Shown: positions 50,317 through 59,520, counted from the stretch's first letter. The stretch is 64,000 nt of DNA from CAZCPB01 sp044223975 (GCA_044223975.1 JBGALI010000017.1:61676-125675); one strand, 5' to 3'. Numbers and translations are program-made. The notes: generated by a model not told the origin, from the sequence alone.

Positions 50317-50745
50317 TCACTGCGTTCCCTTGGCCTTGCCGGTGCTGGGGAGCATGACCAGGACCTGGCGCCCCGTGCCGGGGAGCTGCACGGGCTCACG
50401 CACGCCGGGTATGCCGTTGCGCCGGGCCGTGAGGATCATGGAGTTCTTGATGAGGTTGCGGTCGGCGATGGGCACGGAGAACTGTCCGTCCTTGTCGGAG
50501 GTGGCGGTTCCCACAAGGTGGGAATCTCCGGCGCGGCCGAGAGACTTGACCTCGACCTCGACGCCTTCGATCCCCTGCGAAGTCAATCGGGAGTCATTGT
50601 CGTCGACCACCTGGACGATCGCCGCAGAGCCGGGGACGACGCGCCCGTTGATCTCGCTGGCGGAGCCGTTGCAGCCGGTCTGGATGCCGGCGAGGAGTGC
50701 CGCGGCGAGAGAAACCGCGGCGCCGAAGAACTTCCGTGTGTTCAT
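50317..50745 (-). CDS. small lipoprotein with carboxypeptidase-regulatory-like fold
   Basis: A 142-residue exported protein. A hydrophobic signal ends IQTGCNG (Cys25), so lipidation is possible though the lipobox is not ideal. The remainder, including VEVEVKSLGRAG, LVGTATSDKDGQFSVPIADRN and GRQVLVMLPS, has the look of a single carboxypeptidase-regulatory-like (prealbumin-like) beta domain. Its ATG overlaps the scpB stop by 4 bases, so it is translated with scpB. Whether it is functionally linked to its neighbours is unknown. Confidence 0.75.
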   Translation of the reverse strand: MNTRKFFGAAVSLAAALLAGIQTGCNGSASEINGRVVPGSAAIVQVVDDNDSRLTSQGIEGVEVEVKSLGRAGDSHLVGTATSDKDGQFSVPIADRNLIKNSMILTARRNGIPGVREPVQLPGTGRQVLVMLPSTGKAKGTQ

Positions 50746-51518
50746 GCCTTGGCCTCGATGGAGGTGCTTTGCGGGGCGACGGTCTCGACGAGGGGGAGCT
50801 CGGCTGATGCGGCCGCGGCCGCCGCGGCTGGGGCCGGGTTTGGCGCGGGCTGCGGCTTGGAGTCGCCCGATTTGAGTTCGGCGATCTGGGGCAGGTCGTT
50901 GAGCGAGGCGAGGCCGAAGGCGTCGAGGAACTGCTTGGTGGTGCCGTACAGCAGGGGCCGGCCGAGCTCCTCCGCCCGGCCCTTGATGGTTATCAGGCGG
51001 CGGTCCATGAGCGAGCGGAGCACTTCGCCGCAGGCGACGCCGCGGATGGCTTCAAGGTCGGCGCGGGTCATCGGCTGCTTGTAGGCGATGATGGCAAGGG
51101 TCTCGATCGCGGCTTTGGTGAGGCGCGTGGACTGGCGGGCGCGCTGGAAGGCGCCGACGGCCCGGGCGAACTGCGGCAGCGTCATGAGGCGGTAGCCGCC
51201 CGCGACATGCTCGATACGGAAGGAGCGGCCGGTGTCGGAGTAGGCCGCGTTGAGGGCTTTGATCGCGTCCTCCACGGCGCGGACGAGGGCCGGGTCGGCC
51301 TTGACGTCTTCGGAGGGGGCACTGTCGGCACCGCCCGAATCGGCGCTCGCGGCCTCCGCGGCAGCGCGGGCCTTGGCGGTGGGGGGGACGAGCCCCAAGG
51401 CCACCGCGGCGGCGCTCACGGGGCGCTCGACGCTCATGAGAATGGCTTCAACGGCGGGCGCGATGGACGCGGGGTCGAGGGTGGCGCGTTCCGTCGCGCC
51501 GGATACGGCGGTCTCCAT
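50742..51518 (-). CDS. scpB: segregation and condensation protein B
   Basis: A 258-residue winged-helix kleisin-interacting protein (ScpB), part of the SMC-ScpAB condensin that organises the chromosome. Characteristic segments are VEAILMSVERPVSAAAVALGL, RSFRIEHVAGGYRLMTLPQFA, and KAAIETLAIIAYKQPMTRAD followed by IRGVACGEVLRSLMDRRLI. Two Ala-rich low-complexity stretches (about residues 50-70 and 215-245) lengthen it. scpA is not adjacent. It heads a minus-strand set of four genes with overlapping or nearly touching ends. Confidence 0.92.
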   Translation of the reverse strand: METAVSGATERATLDPASIAPAVEAILMSVERPVSAAAVALGLVPPTAKARAAAEAASADSGGADSAPSEDVKADPALVRAVEDAIKALNAAYSDTGRSFRIEHVAGGYRLMTLPQFARAVGAFQRARQSTRLTKAAIETLAIIAYKQPMTRADLEAIRGVACGEVLRSLMDRRLITIKGRAEELGRPLLYGTTKQFLDAFGLASLNDLPQIAELKSGDSKPQPAPNPAPAAAAAAASAELPLVETVAPQSTSIEAKA

Positions 51519-51681
51519 GGCGGGATGCTAGCAGGGATGCCAAAGCGCGGGGAGTAAGGCGGCGGCCACCATGGGTGCTTTTGTGCTTGGACCAAAGCGC
51601 CGCCCGTCGTACGCTGAAGGTCCAGCCCCGCGAGACACGGGGCGAGTTTCCGCATGGTCGTGTTTTCATAGGAGAGCCAAG

Positions 51682-52206
51682 ATGCTCAAGATTGGAAACG
51701 CCGGGATTCCGGCCGCGGTAGTCGTTGGCCTGGCCGGTATGTGCGCCTGCACCGGGACGGCGCGGGCCGACTTTGCGGGCCAGACGATCCTGGGCCCGTT
51801 GACCAACGGGAGCCTGGTCTTGGGGGATACGACGGGCAAGTCCGACGACAACGACGGTTTTACGAGTGGCACGCACATCTTTGACATCTGGGATGGCGGC
51901 GATGATGTGTGGCAGCTCGACTGGGCGGGTGGCGACCTTACGGTGAACCTCACGTCGTTCGGCGGGTCGGACAACGACCTCTTCCTCTACACCCCGGCCA
52001 GCTACGACGACTCGGGCAACTACAGCATCGCGGGCTCCTTCGACACGGTGACCGAGCCCGGCGCCGTCGCGGGGACCTATTACATTGTCGTCGACTCGAC
52101 GTTTTTCTCGGAAGGTGCCTACGAGTTGCAGGTCACGCCGGCGCCGTCGGTGCTGACGCTGGCCGGGCTTGGCGCGCTGGGCAATGCGGGCCGGCGGAGG
52201 CGCTGA
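51682..52206 (+). CDS. secreted protein with PEP-CTERM-like tail
   Basis: A 174-residue exported protein (signal peptide about residues 1-29, cleavage near ARA/DFAG). The mature domain has FTSGTHIFDIWDGGDDVWQL, SFGGSDNDLFLYTPA and TYYIVVDS, a beta-rich pattern of the pre-peptidase C-terminal (PPC) type of domain. The tail TPAPSVLTLAGLGALGNAGRRRR is a planctomycete-type PEP-CTERM sorting signal. A GGAGAG ribosome-binding site lies at -10. It is divergent from scpB. Confidence 0.78.
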   Translation: MLKIGNAGIPAAVVVGLAGMCACTGTARADFAGQTILGPLTNGSLVLGDTTGKSDDNDGFTSGTHIFDIWDGGDDVWQLDWAGGDLTVNLTSFGGSDNDLFLYTPASYDDSGNYSIAGSFDTVTEPGAVAGTYYIVVDSTFFSEGAYELQVTPAPSVLTLAGLGALGNAGRRRR

Positions 52207-52446
52207 GCGAGGATTGCCAATTCACTGAACCTCGCCCGCGTGCGGCGGTGGTCGCGCGCGGGTCTTTAGGATTGCGGCATGCTGAGGGTCGTCCCTCGGC
52301 GAACCGGGGGCTTGGATAGGGTGCTGGCGGGACGGAGTGTCAGGCAATGCAGTCGCCGGCACCGCGCTCTTTCTGTCCGTTCTCGGGTTGATCATTACCA
52401 AGATCTTGACCGGCGCTGGGGTCGTGATCTCAATCGCCCTGCTCGT
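52207..52446. other. intergenic region with a possible gene remnant
   Basis: The stretch holds no convincing gene. A plus-strand frame from GTG 52337 codes for a short hydrophobic segment (GTALFLSVLGLIITKILTGA) but then runs antisense into the next gene, so at best it is a remnant of a small membrane protein. Confidence 0.3.
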
Positions 52447-53064
52447 TCACAGTCGCGGAGAACGCGGGGTGTCCACGCGCCACATGGGAACGAAGGCAGC
52501 GGCGATCAGCGCCAGGATGGCGGCGGCGACGCCGATCGAGCGGTCGATGAAGACGGGCATCCGCTCCAGGCCGCAAAGGTGGTTGCGTACGTAGAACTCG
52601 ATGGAGGCCGGCGAGATGACCGGCGCCGGCTCGTCGATCGCGAGTTCGAGGGTTCCGGACTTGAGCGCGCGTGAGTAGCCCAGGCACACGCCGCCGTAGT
52701 CGGCGCCGTTCATGGTCTCCGAGGGCGCGAGTTCCAACTGCTCCGTGGGTTCGCCCTGCGGGGAGCGTGCGATGACCCGAGCTTTCCACGCCCCAACAGC
52801 GGCCTTCAGTTCTTCGGGAGAGGTGGTTGCGTCGTGTGGGCGTACGAGCAAGAGGTAACCGTGGGCACCGGTGCACGATACATGCAGCGGGGCGGTGGTT
52901 GACCCGGCGACGCGGGGGTCGGCAACGATGATCGCGGGCTCTTCGTCGAGCCAGACCTGGAACTGGCGATCCAGTTGATGAGCGTCACGGAGTTCGTGCA
53001 CAGCCAAGGCGGCGAGTCCGAGCGTGAGTGCCAAGGGGACAAGTCGGATAGGGACCCGCTGCAC
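52447..53064 (-). CDS. membrane protein with a periplasmic domain, unknown function
   Basis: A 205-residue protein with one membrane segment at each end (about residues 5-21 and 178-196) and a mainly beta-rich domain between them that faces the periplasm. It contains APLHVSCTGAHGYLLLVRPH, GADYGGVCLGYSRALKSG and a Cys-containing NHLCGLERM. I see no known domain. The likely start is GTG 53064. The gene is alone, convergent with the PEP-CTERM-like gene. Confidence 0.68.
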   Translation of the reverse strand: MQRVPIRLVPLALTLGLAALAVHELRDAHQLDRQFQVWLDEEPAIIVADPRVAGSTTAPLHVSCTGAHGYLLLVRPHDATTSPEELKAAVGAWKARVIARSPQGEPTEQLELAPSETMNGADYGGVCLGYSRALKSGTLELAIDEPAPVISPASIEFYVRNHLCGLERMPVFIDRSIGVAAAILALIAAAFVPMWRVDTPRSPRL

Positions 53065-53235
53065 GGGAGACTGTACGGGCGGGCGTAATGAGAGTTCCGC
53101 CGGACGTGGTGGCGATCGGAGCGAGTGACGCCACGCTGGGGCTTGGGACCTGTCGGCCGGGTGTGGAGAGCTTCCGGCCGTCGGTATCGACAGGCGCCGC
53201 TGCGCGAATTGGGAAGTCGAAGCCCGCGGGAGCGA

Positions 53236-54822
53236 TCAACGCGCGTACTCGATCGCCCGCGTCTCGCGGAGCACCGTCACGCGGATCTCGCCCGGGAACG
53301 TCATCTCTTCGCTGACGCGCTTGGCGATGTTGTGGGCGATGAGGTAGGCCTCGTCGTCGCCGACCTTGCTGGCGTCGATCATGACGCGGACCTCACGCCC
53401 GGCCTGGATGGCGTAGGCCTCGATCACGCCCGACTGAGACAGCGCGATGTCCTGGAGCTCGGTGAGGCGTTGGACGTACTTCTCCATGCTCTCGCGCCGG
53501 GCGCCGGGGCGGGCGCTGGAGACGGCGTCGGCGGCCATGACGATGGGGGTGTAGTAACTGGTCGACGGGATGTCGCCGTGGTGCCCGCCGATGGCGTTGA
53601 GGACCGCGTCCTTCTCGCCGAACTGCTTGGCGAAATCCATGCCGATCTTGGGATGGCCGCCCTCCATCTCGTGGTCCATGGCCTTGCCGATGTCGTGGAG
53701 GAAGCCGCAGCGCCGGGCGAGCGTGCCGTCAAGGCCGAGCTGGTCGGCGATGACCTGGCAGAGGAAGGCGACCTCGATCGAGTGGCGCAGCACGTTCTGG
53801 CCGTAGCTGGTGCGGTAGTGCAGCTTGCCCATCGCTTCGATGATCTTGGGGTGCAGGCCGCGAAGGTTGACCTCGAGCGCCGCCTCGCGCCCGAACTTCT
53901 GGATCTTCTCGTTGATCTCCGATCTCACCTTGTCGACGACCTCCTCGATGCGAGAGGGGTGCATGCGCCCGTCCTGCACGAGGCGCTGCAGCGCTTCGAC
54001 GGCGACCGCCTGGCGCACCTTGTCGAAGCAGGAGACGACGATGACGCCGGGCGTGTCGTCGACGATGATGTCGACGCCGGTGGCCTTCTCGATGGCGCGG
54101 ATGTTGCGGCCCTCGCGCCCGATGATGCGGCCCTTCATGTCGTCGGAGGGGATCTCGACGGTGCGGACGGTGGACTCACTGGCGATCTCGCCGGCGTAGC
54201 GCTGGATCGCCATGACGGTGATCTCGCGGGCCTTTTCCTTGGCCTCGTTCTCGGCGTCCTCGATGATCTTGCGGGTGATCTTGCCGACGTCCTGGCGGGC
54301 GCCCTGCTCGATGCGGTCAAGGAGCGCTTCCTTGGCCTGCTGGGGCGTCATGTCGGCGACGCGGAGGAGGCGGTCCATCTGCTCCTGAAGGACCTTGGCG
54401 GTTTCGGCTTCGCGCTCGCCGACGACCGCCTCGCGGACCCTGAGGCTTTCCATGGTCTTGGTCAGCGTCTGCTCGCGCTGGCCCAGGGACTCCTCCTTGC
54501 GGTCAAAGAGGTCCTCGCGCTTGGCCAGGCGCCGCTCGGTCTCGCGGAGTTCGTTGCGGGTGTTCTCGGTCTCGGCTTCAAAGCGGGCGCGGCGGTCGAG
54601 AATGACCTTCTCTTCATCGACTCGCTTTTTCTCTGCCGCGCTCTTGGCGTCGGATTCGGCGCGGGCGACAATGTCGCGGGCCTGAATCTGAGCGGCGCCG
54701 ATCGTCCGGCCGCCGATGAGGCGTACCAGAACGAACCCCAGCGCAACGCCGACGGCGAGCGCGCCGAGGCATGCGCCGATCTCCACGATGCTCACTTCGC
54801 CCAGGATGATGGTGCCAGACAT
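53236..54822 (-). CDS. rny: ribonuclease Y
   Basis: A 528-residue membrane-anchored endoribonuclease that starts mRNA decay. It has an N-terminal membrane segment (about residues 13-35), a long coiled coil rich in Glu/Arg/Lys (about 45-200), a KH domain (KGRIIGREGRNIRAIEKATG) and an HD domain with CGFLHDIGKAMDHE and GGHHGD carrying the metal-binding His/Asp residues. The C-terminal REIRVTV-like end is also typical. It is a single-gene unit with a 412-base divergent gap upstream. ATG 54822 gives the family length. Confidence 0.95.
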   Translation of the reverse strand: MSGTIILGEVSIVEIGACLGALAVGVALGFVLVRLIGGRTIGAAQIQARDIVARAESDAKSAAEKKRVDEEKVILDRRARFEAETENTRNELRETERRLAKREDLFDRKEESLGQREQTLTKTMESLRVREAVVGEREAETAKVLQEQMDRLLRVADMTPQQAKEALLDRIEQGARQDVGKITRKIIEDAENEAKEKAREITVMAIQRYAGEIASESTVRTVEIPSDDMKGRIIGREGRNIRAIEKATGVDIIVDDTPGVIVVSCFDKVRQAVAVEALQRLVQDGRMHPSRIEEVVDKVRSEINEKIQKFGREAALEVNLRGLHPKIIEAMGKLHYRTSYGQNVLRHSIEVAFLCQVIADQLGLDGTLARRCGFLHDIGKAMDHEMEGGHPKIGMDFAKQFGEKDAVLNAIGGHHGDIPSTSYYTPIVMAADAVSSARPGARRESMEKYVQRLTELQDIALSQSGVIEAYAIQAGREVRVMIDASKVGDDEAYLIAHNIAKRVSEEMTFPGEIRVTVLRETRAIEYAR

Positions 54823-55234
54823 GGGCGCACTCCCGCTCGCGCCGGAATTGCGGGTGTGCCGATGGACCGCGGCTTGTGGGCGGCCTCGTGCCGCCGTTCG
54901 TTCCGACCTTGAGGATTCAGCGCCGACTCTCGGCGCGGGCCACTCCCGCGTCCGAACCCAACGCACGCGGGCGCCCCGGCGCCCCGCTCGTGCAACACAG
55001 GCAAACAAATTCCCGACAACGGCGCTTCACGTGGAATGAGCCCCCTCAAAGGCGCGGAGCGGCAAGCGTGAGCAAGGAATCCAACGGCGTGGATCCTCGC
55101 GATGACGGTCCAATCTCGGTATCACACCCGGACAATCCGGACGATACCACTATAGTGGCCCCGGCCTCCTGCCGGTCAACGATTCCTGAACACTCGGCGC
55201 GGCCCCACGTGGCCGATCCTTTGGAGCAGATTCG
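54823..55234. other. divergent intergenic region between rny and a lipoprotein gene
   Basis: 412 bases without a credible gene. CGGACA at 55129-55134 and TATAGT at 55151-55156 (16-base spacer) could form a plus-strand promoter about 80 bases ahead of the lipoprotein gene. The TATAGT lies inside the perfect 12-base palindrome CCACTATAGTGG (55147-55158), which might be an operator but is also expected by chance. No RNA gene structure was recognised. Confidence 0.35.
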
Positions 55235-56089
55235 ATGGCACTCAGGAACGGTATTTGTTTGGTTCTGGGCTCGGTTGTTGCGGCGATCGCGGCCTTGCCG
55301 CTGTCGGGGTGCGCCAACGGTTCTTCGCGAGGCGTCCCGCTCGCCGGGGCCGAATCGAACACCGCCGGACCGCTGGCCGTGGATGTTCAGAACCAGCTCG
55401 GCGAGGTGGAGGTGGTCGTCGATCCGACGGTGACCCGACCCTTCGTCGAAGCGGTGCCCATGACCCGCACGGCGCCGATGGGCCCGATCGATCGTGACTC
55501 GAATTTCAAGCCGTGGGTGGCGGGCCAGATCGCCGAGAGCGAGGGGGGCAGGATCCTGCGCGTGCTCAGCACGGCGCGCGAGGGTGAGGCTCCGCGGCCG
55601 GTGTACATCCTGGTCCGCGTGCCTTCGTGCGAGGGCGTGCGCGTCCGCAACACCGGCGGTCCGGTCACGCTGACGGGGGTGGGGGGGACGATCGACGTCG
55701 AGACCACGCCCGGCACGCGCGGCCTGTGGGACGAGGGCGCGGCGGTGCGGATGCGAACGACGCGCGAGGTTGCCTCGAACGTCTCTCTGGTCAGTTCCGA
55801 CGGCGAGGTGTTGATGACGGTCCCGTGGAAGTCCAAGGGCAAGATCGAAGCCCAGGCCCCGGAGACGATCATTCAGATCGCGGCGGTTCCCGAGTTGCAG
55901 TCCAACGGCGCGGCGACAACGTCTTTGAACGGGCGGTACACGGGCTCGCTCAACGGAGGCGAGAACGCGATCAACCTGCGATCGGGGACGCGTGTGCGCT
56001 TCACCACCACGTACGAGCCGGTGCCTTACCCGCCCAAGCGGGCGGCCGCGACCGCGGAGAGCGCCGCGCCCGAGCCGGCCGCGAAGTGA
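55235..56089 (+). CDS. lipoprotein with adhesin-like beta domain
   Basis: A 284-residue lipoprotein: signal with lipobox LSGC (Cys26), then an Ala/Gly-rich linker. The body contains DVQNQLGEVEVVVDPTV, VRVRNTGGPVTLTGVGGTID and VSLVSSDGEVLMTVPWKS, the repeating short beta strands of a DUF4097/putative auto-transporter adhesin fold. It ends in a Pro/Ala-rich tail. It is convergent with the PpiC-like gene. A specific role is not known. Surface or outer-membrane location is probable. Confidence 0.77.
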   Translation: MALRNGICLVLGSVVAAIAALPLSGCANGSSRGVPLAGAESNTAGPLAVDVQNQLGEVEVVVDPTVTRPFVEAVPMTRTAPMGPIDRDSNFKPWVAGQIAESEGGRILRVLSTAREGEAPRPVYILVRVPSCEGVRVRNTGGPVTLTGVGGTIDVETTPGTRGLWDEGAAVRMRTTREVASNVSLVSSDGEVLMTVPWKSKGKIEAQAPETIIQIAAVPELQSNGAATTSLNGRYTGSLNGGENAINLRSGTRVRFTTTYEPVPYPPKRAAATAESAAPEPAAK

Positions 56090-56116
56090 CCAACCGGCCG
56101 GCGTCGGGGCGTTTCG

Positions 56117-57106
56117 TCAGCGGGCGGCGCGCCCGGTCCAGCTCCAGTTCAGCGACGGATCAAAGACGGTGACCGGCGCGCTGTTGAGCAGTCGCGCGGC
56201 GAGCACATCCATCGCGGCACGCTCAAGGCGCTGGCGCACGTCGTCGCGCGCGGCCTCTTCAGCGCCCGGCGGCGGGGTGGCGCCGGGAAGGCGATCCACG
56301 CCCAGGGCGATGGCGTAGCCGCGGTCGAACACGAGCACCGGGCTGAGCGCGCCGGGCTGGAGGTCGCGGAGCGCCTCGCGGAACGACGCGGCGTAGGTCG
56401 GGTCGACCGGGCTGATGGGCTCGACTTCGCCCCCGCGCGCGCCGGAGGGATCGACCGACAGAATGCGGGCCTCGGCGGCGAAGCGCTGGGCGAGGTCTTC
56501 GGGCGGTCCGGCGCGGAGGCGCTCGTGCAGGCGCCGGGCCTCAGTCTCGACGCCCATGACGATGATGCGGCAGCGCACGCGCGGACCGAAGCGGACTTCC
56601 AGCGATGCACGCACCTCGTCCTCGTCGACGCGGACCTCGGGCGCGACGAGCTTGCGCAGCATGGCGCTGCGGCGCAGCAGAGCATCGAATCGGTCGGGGC
56701 CCAGGGCGCGGGTCCGGCGCACGCGGGCCAGCGCCTGCTCCACCGCAGGCTCGTCGCCGATCGGCATGGCGCGCCGGAGCGTCATGGAAAAGAGCGAACG
56801 CTCGCGATCGATGTCTTCGGGCGTGAGCGTGATGGCGCGGCTGGTGAACTCGTTGCGGAGTCGGTTCTCGAGCGTCAGCTCTTCGACCACCTGGGCGCCG
56901 GCGATCTCGGCCAGGCGCGGGCGGATTTCGTCCCAGCCCACCGGGTCGTTGCCCACGATGAACGGGGCGGGATCGTGACCGGGGGCCGACGGTGCCCGGG
57001 CCGGTCCCAGCGCCCCGGCCCCGGCGAGAAAGCCGCCGAGGAGCGCCCCGGCGAACGCAAGGGGCCCGCCCCGACCGGGGCGCGAACGGACTGGTGTGGT
57101 GCTCAT
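56117..57106 (-). CDS. PpiC/SurA-like peptidyl-prolyl isomerase
   Basis: A 329-residue exported protein (signal/anchor at about residues 13-38). The central helical part (LAEIAGAQVVEELTLENRLR and TPEDIDRERSLFSMTLRRAM) matches SurA-type N-terminal regions. The C-terminal half resembles a parvulin domain: RRLHERLRAGPPEDLAQRFA, GGEVEPISPVDPTYAASFREAL, LQPGALSPVLVFDRGYAIALG. It may fold outer-membrane or periplasmic proteins. The isomerase fold is degenerate in places, so a chaperone-only role is possible. ATG at 57106 is chosen. Confidence 0.75.
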   Translation of the reverse strand: MSTTPVRSRPGRGGPLAFAGALLGGFLAGAGALGPARAPSAPGHDPAPFIVGNDPVGWDEIRPRLAEIAGAQVVEELTLENRLRNEFTSRAITLTPEDIDRERSLFSMTLRRAMPIGDEPAVEQALARVRRTRALGPDRFDALLRRSAMLRKLVAPEVRVDEDEVRASLEVRFGPRVRCRIIVMGVETEARRLHERLRAGPPEDLAQRFAAEARILSVDPSGARGGEVEPISPVDPTYAASFREALRDLQPGALSPVLVFDRGYAIALGVDRLPGATPPPGAEEAARDDVRQRLERAAMDVLAARLLNSAPVTVFDPSLNWSWTGRAAR

Positions 57107-57183
57107 GACGTGATAGCATGTCAGCGCGGGCCCGCGGTCAAATGCCGGCGCGGACAAATCCGTGCCCCCGTCCCGTACGGATA

Positions 57184-58293
57184 ATGAGCGTGAACAGCGC
57201 AGGCCAGAGCGGAACCAAGGACGGCACGCGGGTCCCGAGCGCGCCGATGCTGCTGTGCCCGTACTGCGGCGCGGCCACGCCGCAGGGCACGCGTTGCATC
57301 GCCTGTCGCGGGCTGCTCGACCCGCTCTCGCGCCAGGCCAGCCAGAACGCGATGGGGCCGTGGTTCGTCCGCGACTTGGCCATGCCCTTCATGCCCGGGT
57401 GCTCGTACGAGACGCTGGTGGGCATGGTCACGCGCGGCAAGATCACCAAGCGGTCCGTGCTCCGGGGGCCCACGACGCGCCAGTTCTGGTGCACGGCCGA
57501 GCGCACCCCCGGCGTGTCGCACCTGCTGGGCGTGTGCCACAACTGCCGCGTGGACGTGCAGCCGACCGACTCGTTCTGCGACGAGTGCGGCGCGGGCTTC
57601 ACGGTCGAGCCGGACCGGCAGAGCCTGGGCCTTGGAGCCGTGCACCTGCTCCCCGGCCAGGCGACCCCGCAGAGCATCGCGGAAGCGGGGCACGCCGTCG
57701 TCGGTCCACGGCCGGACCACGCGGGAGACGAGCCGAGCGTCCCGGCGAACGCGGCGCCTTCGCTGGACTTTGCGCCGCTCGTTCACGCTCTGCGCCGCAA
57801 GGTGCGGCGGCAGCGGTGGGTGATCGCGCTCCTGCTCTTGAGCGCCGTGGGGGGCGCCGGCGCTGCGGTCTGGATGCTCGCGCCGCGGGGTTCGATCGAG
57901 CGCTGGCTCGACCAGCAGGGGATTCGGTTCGGATCAACGCCGACATCAGCGCCCGGCCCGGTTCAGCCGGTCGCACCGCCCGCGTCGGCGCCGGTCGTTC
58001 CCGGTGAAGGGACGCCTCAGACCGTGCCGGAGCAGGCGGTGGAGCCCGCCCCGGTCGACGCGCCGGCATCGCACACCCAGCCGACGCCGCGGGCCCCCGC
58101 GGCGCCCGTCCCAAATGGTCCCGGCCCTGTTTCTGATCCCTGCGCAGGCGATGCCGAATTGCCGCCGGGCCTTGTGCTCGAGGACCACCCTGAGGTTCTT
58201 GAGCGTGCTGCCGAGGCGTTAAGTGACCGGCCCGACCTGCGTGCGGCCGTCCAGCGGCGTGGCGTTCAGGTTCGGCTGCGCCAGTTCCCGTAG
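57184..58293 (+). CDS. double zinc-ribbon protein with GYF-like domain and one membrane segment
   Basis: A 369-residue protein. The first zinc ribbon is CPYCGAATPQGTRCIACRG (about residues 25-43). A GYF-2/DUF4339-like segment follows (WFVRDLAMPFMPGCSYET, GKITKRSVLRGPTTRQFW), where such domains present a surface for Pro-rich peptides. Then comes a second ribbon, CHNCRVDVQPTDSFCDECG. One membrane segment at about residues 215-237 separates this cytoplasmic part from a Pro/Ala-rich outer region. It ends 97 bases before the first pseudopilin on the same strand, so the two may be expressed together. Function is unknown. Confidence 0.75.
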   Translation: MSVNSAGQSGTKDGTRVPSAPMLLCPYCGAATPQGTRCIACRGLLDPLSRQASQNAMGPWFVRDLAMPFMPGCSYETLVGMVTRGKITKRSVLRGPTTRQFWCTAERTPGVSHLLGVCHNCRVDVQPTDSFCDECGAGFTVEPDRQSLGLGAVHLLPGQATPQSIAEAGHAVVGPRPDHAGDEPSVPANAAPSLDFAPLVHALRRKVRRQRWVIALLLLSAVGGAGAAVWMLAPRGSIERWLDQQGIRFGSTPTSAPGPVQPVAPPASAPVVPGEGTPQTVPEQAVEPAPVDAPASHTQPTPRAPAAPVPNGPGPVSDPCAGDAELPPGLVLEDHPEVLERAAEALSDRPDLRAAVQRRGVQVRLRQFP

Positions 58294-58390
58294 CCGTGGC
58301 CCTTGCGGGATGGACCGCACATCTGGTACTCTGCGGAGGATCCGGTGCTTCGGGGCCGCGCGGCGTTCTGCCGCGACGGGAGGATCCGAC

Positions 58391-59449
58391 ATGTTGACGC
58401 ATTCTTCGGGCGGTCGCCGCGCGTTTACGCTCATTGAGCTGCTGGTGGTGATCGCGATCATCGCCCTGCTGATCGGGATCCTGCTGCCCGCTATCGGGAA
58501 CGCGCGCAAGGTGGCGCGCCTGACCATCTGCCTGAACAACCAGAAGACGTTCGGCAACTCGCTGGGGACGTACGCCGCGGACTTTGCGGACAAGATTTAC
58601 TCGTTCACGTGGAAGGGCGGCGGGGACTACACCAATCAGGTCGACGGGTAGACCGCGCTCGCGAAGGCAGGCGACGACGTGCAGGCCGCGGCGAACCAGG
58701 CGGTGAACACCATCCGCCGGCGCGGCGACCGCCCTGATTTCAAGCGGATCGACGGCTGGATCCCGCACATCCTGTACACGCACCTGGTGCTGCAGGACTA
58801 CATGAACAGTCGGCTCCCCGAGAAGATGGTGATCTGCCCGGAGGACAAGTACCGGGCCCAGTGGCACCAGGATCCCCGCCCGCCGGCGTGGCCGAACAAC
58901 TACAGCCCGATTCCGAGCGATGCGAGCGGCACGGGCCTGGGGCTCCGCTGGCCGTACAGCTCCAGCTACCAGTACGTGGTCGCGTCCTTTGATCGCAGCG
59001 TCGAGGGAAACCGGATCAACCAGGAGGGGCTGGATTTCAACTACTACTGGATTCCCGGCGGCGCCATCCTGGGCGGGCAGAAGTTCAGCGAGGTCACGTT
59101 CCCCGCGGGCAAGGTCATGGTGTTCGACGGCGTCGAGCGGCACTTTGGCAAGCGACAGTCGTGGTACGCGTACGACGACCTGCGCGTGCCGCTGACGTTC
59201 ATGGATTCGTCGGTGCGCGTCGTGGCGATGAAGGACTGCAACCAGGGCTGGCGGCCGAATTATCCGCGCAACAAGAACGCCCAGACCGTCACGTACAACT
59301 CGCCCGCGACCGGGCCCAACGCGTGGCTGCCGGCGCCGCGGAAGTTCGGATCGGACATCTGCAAGGGCTGGTTTGCGTGGACGCGCGGGGGCCTTCACGG
59401 CCTGGATTTCGGCGGTTCGGAGATCGATACCGGCCAGCCCAAGCCGTGA
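58391..59449 (+). pseudogene. pilin-like protein, copy 1, interrupted by an in-frame TAG
   Basis: The frame from ATG 58391 encodes a prepilin N-terminus (GGRRAFTLIELLVVIAIIAL) and continues with the same family sequence as its three downstream paralogs up to 59449. It is broken only by TAG at 58649-58651. In copy 3 the aligned stretch reads GQTDGYSAIN and here NQVDG-stop-TALA, so a Tyr codon has changed to TAG by one base. The rest of the frame (DVQAAANQAVNTIRRRG, WIPHILYTHLVLQDY, FGGSEIDTGQP) is intact with normal codon use. TAG is an ordinary stop in nearby genes (rtcB, the ABC permease), so read-through is not expected. The residue before the cleavage site is Ala instead of Gly. A sequencing error is also possible. 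Confidence 0.85.
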
Positions 59450-59520
59450 GGTTGGAAGAGATCGACGGCGCCCGCCGGGTCTGCATGCCGCGCTCTGCGG
59501 CGCCGCGTGGAGGGTTCGAT

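Noticed and set aside
52337..52594. Small membrane protein gene on the plus strand
   Set aside because: Only the first 40 or so residues look like a membrane segment. The remainder is antisense to a better gene and there is no ribosome-binding site.
55147..55158. CCACTATAGTGG palindrome as an operator
   Set aside because: About a dozen or more perfect 12-base palindromes are expected by chance in 64 kb. Its overlap with a weak -10 box is not enough evidence.
58391..59449. Programmed TAG read-through or pyrrolysine use in pseudopilin copy 1
   Set aside because: TAG is a normal stop in nearby genes (for example rtcB and the ABC permease), the paralog residue is an ordinary Tyr, and no suppressor system is visible. 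A nonsense change is simpler.
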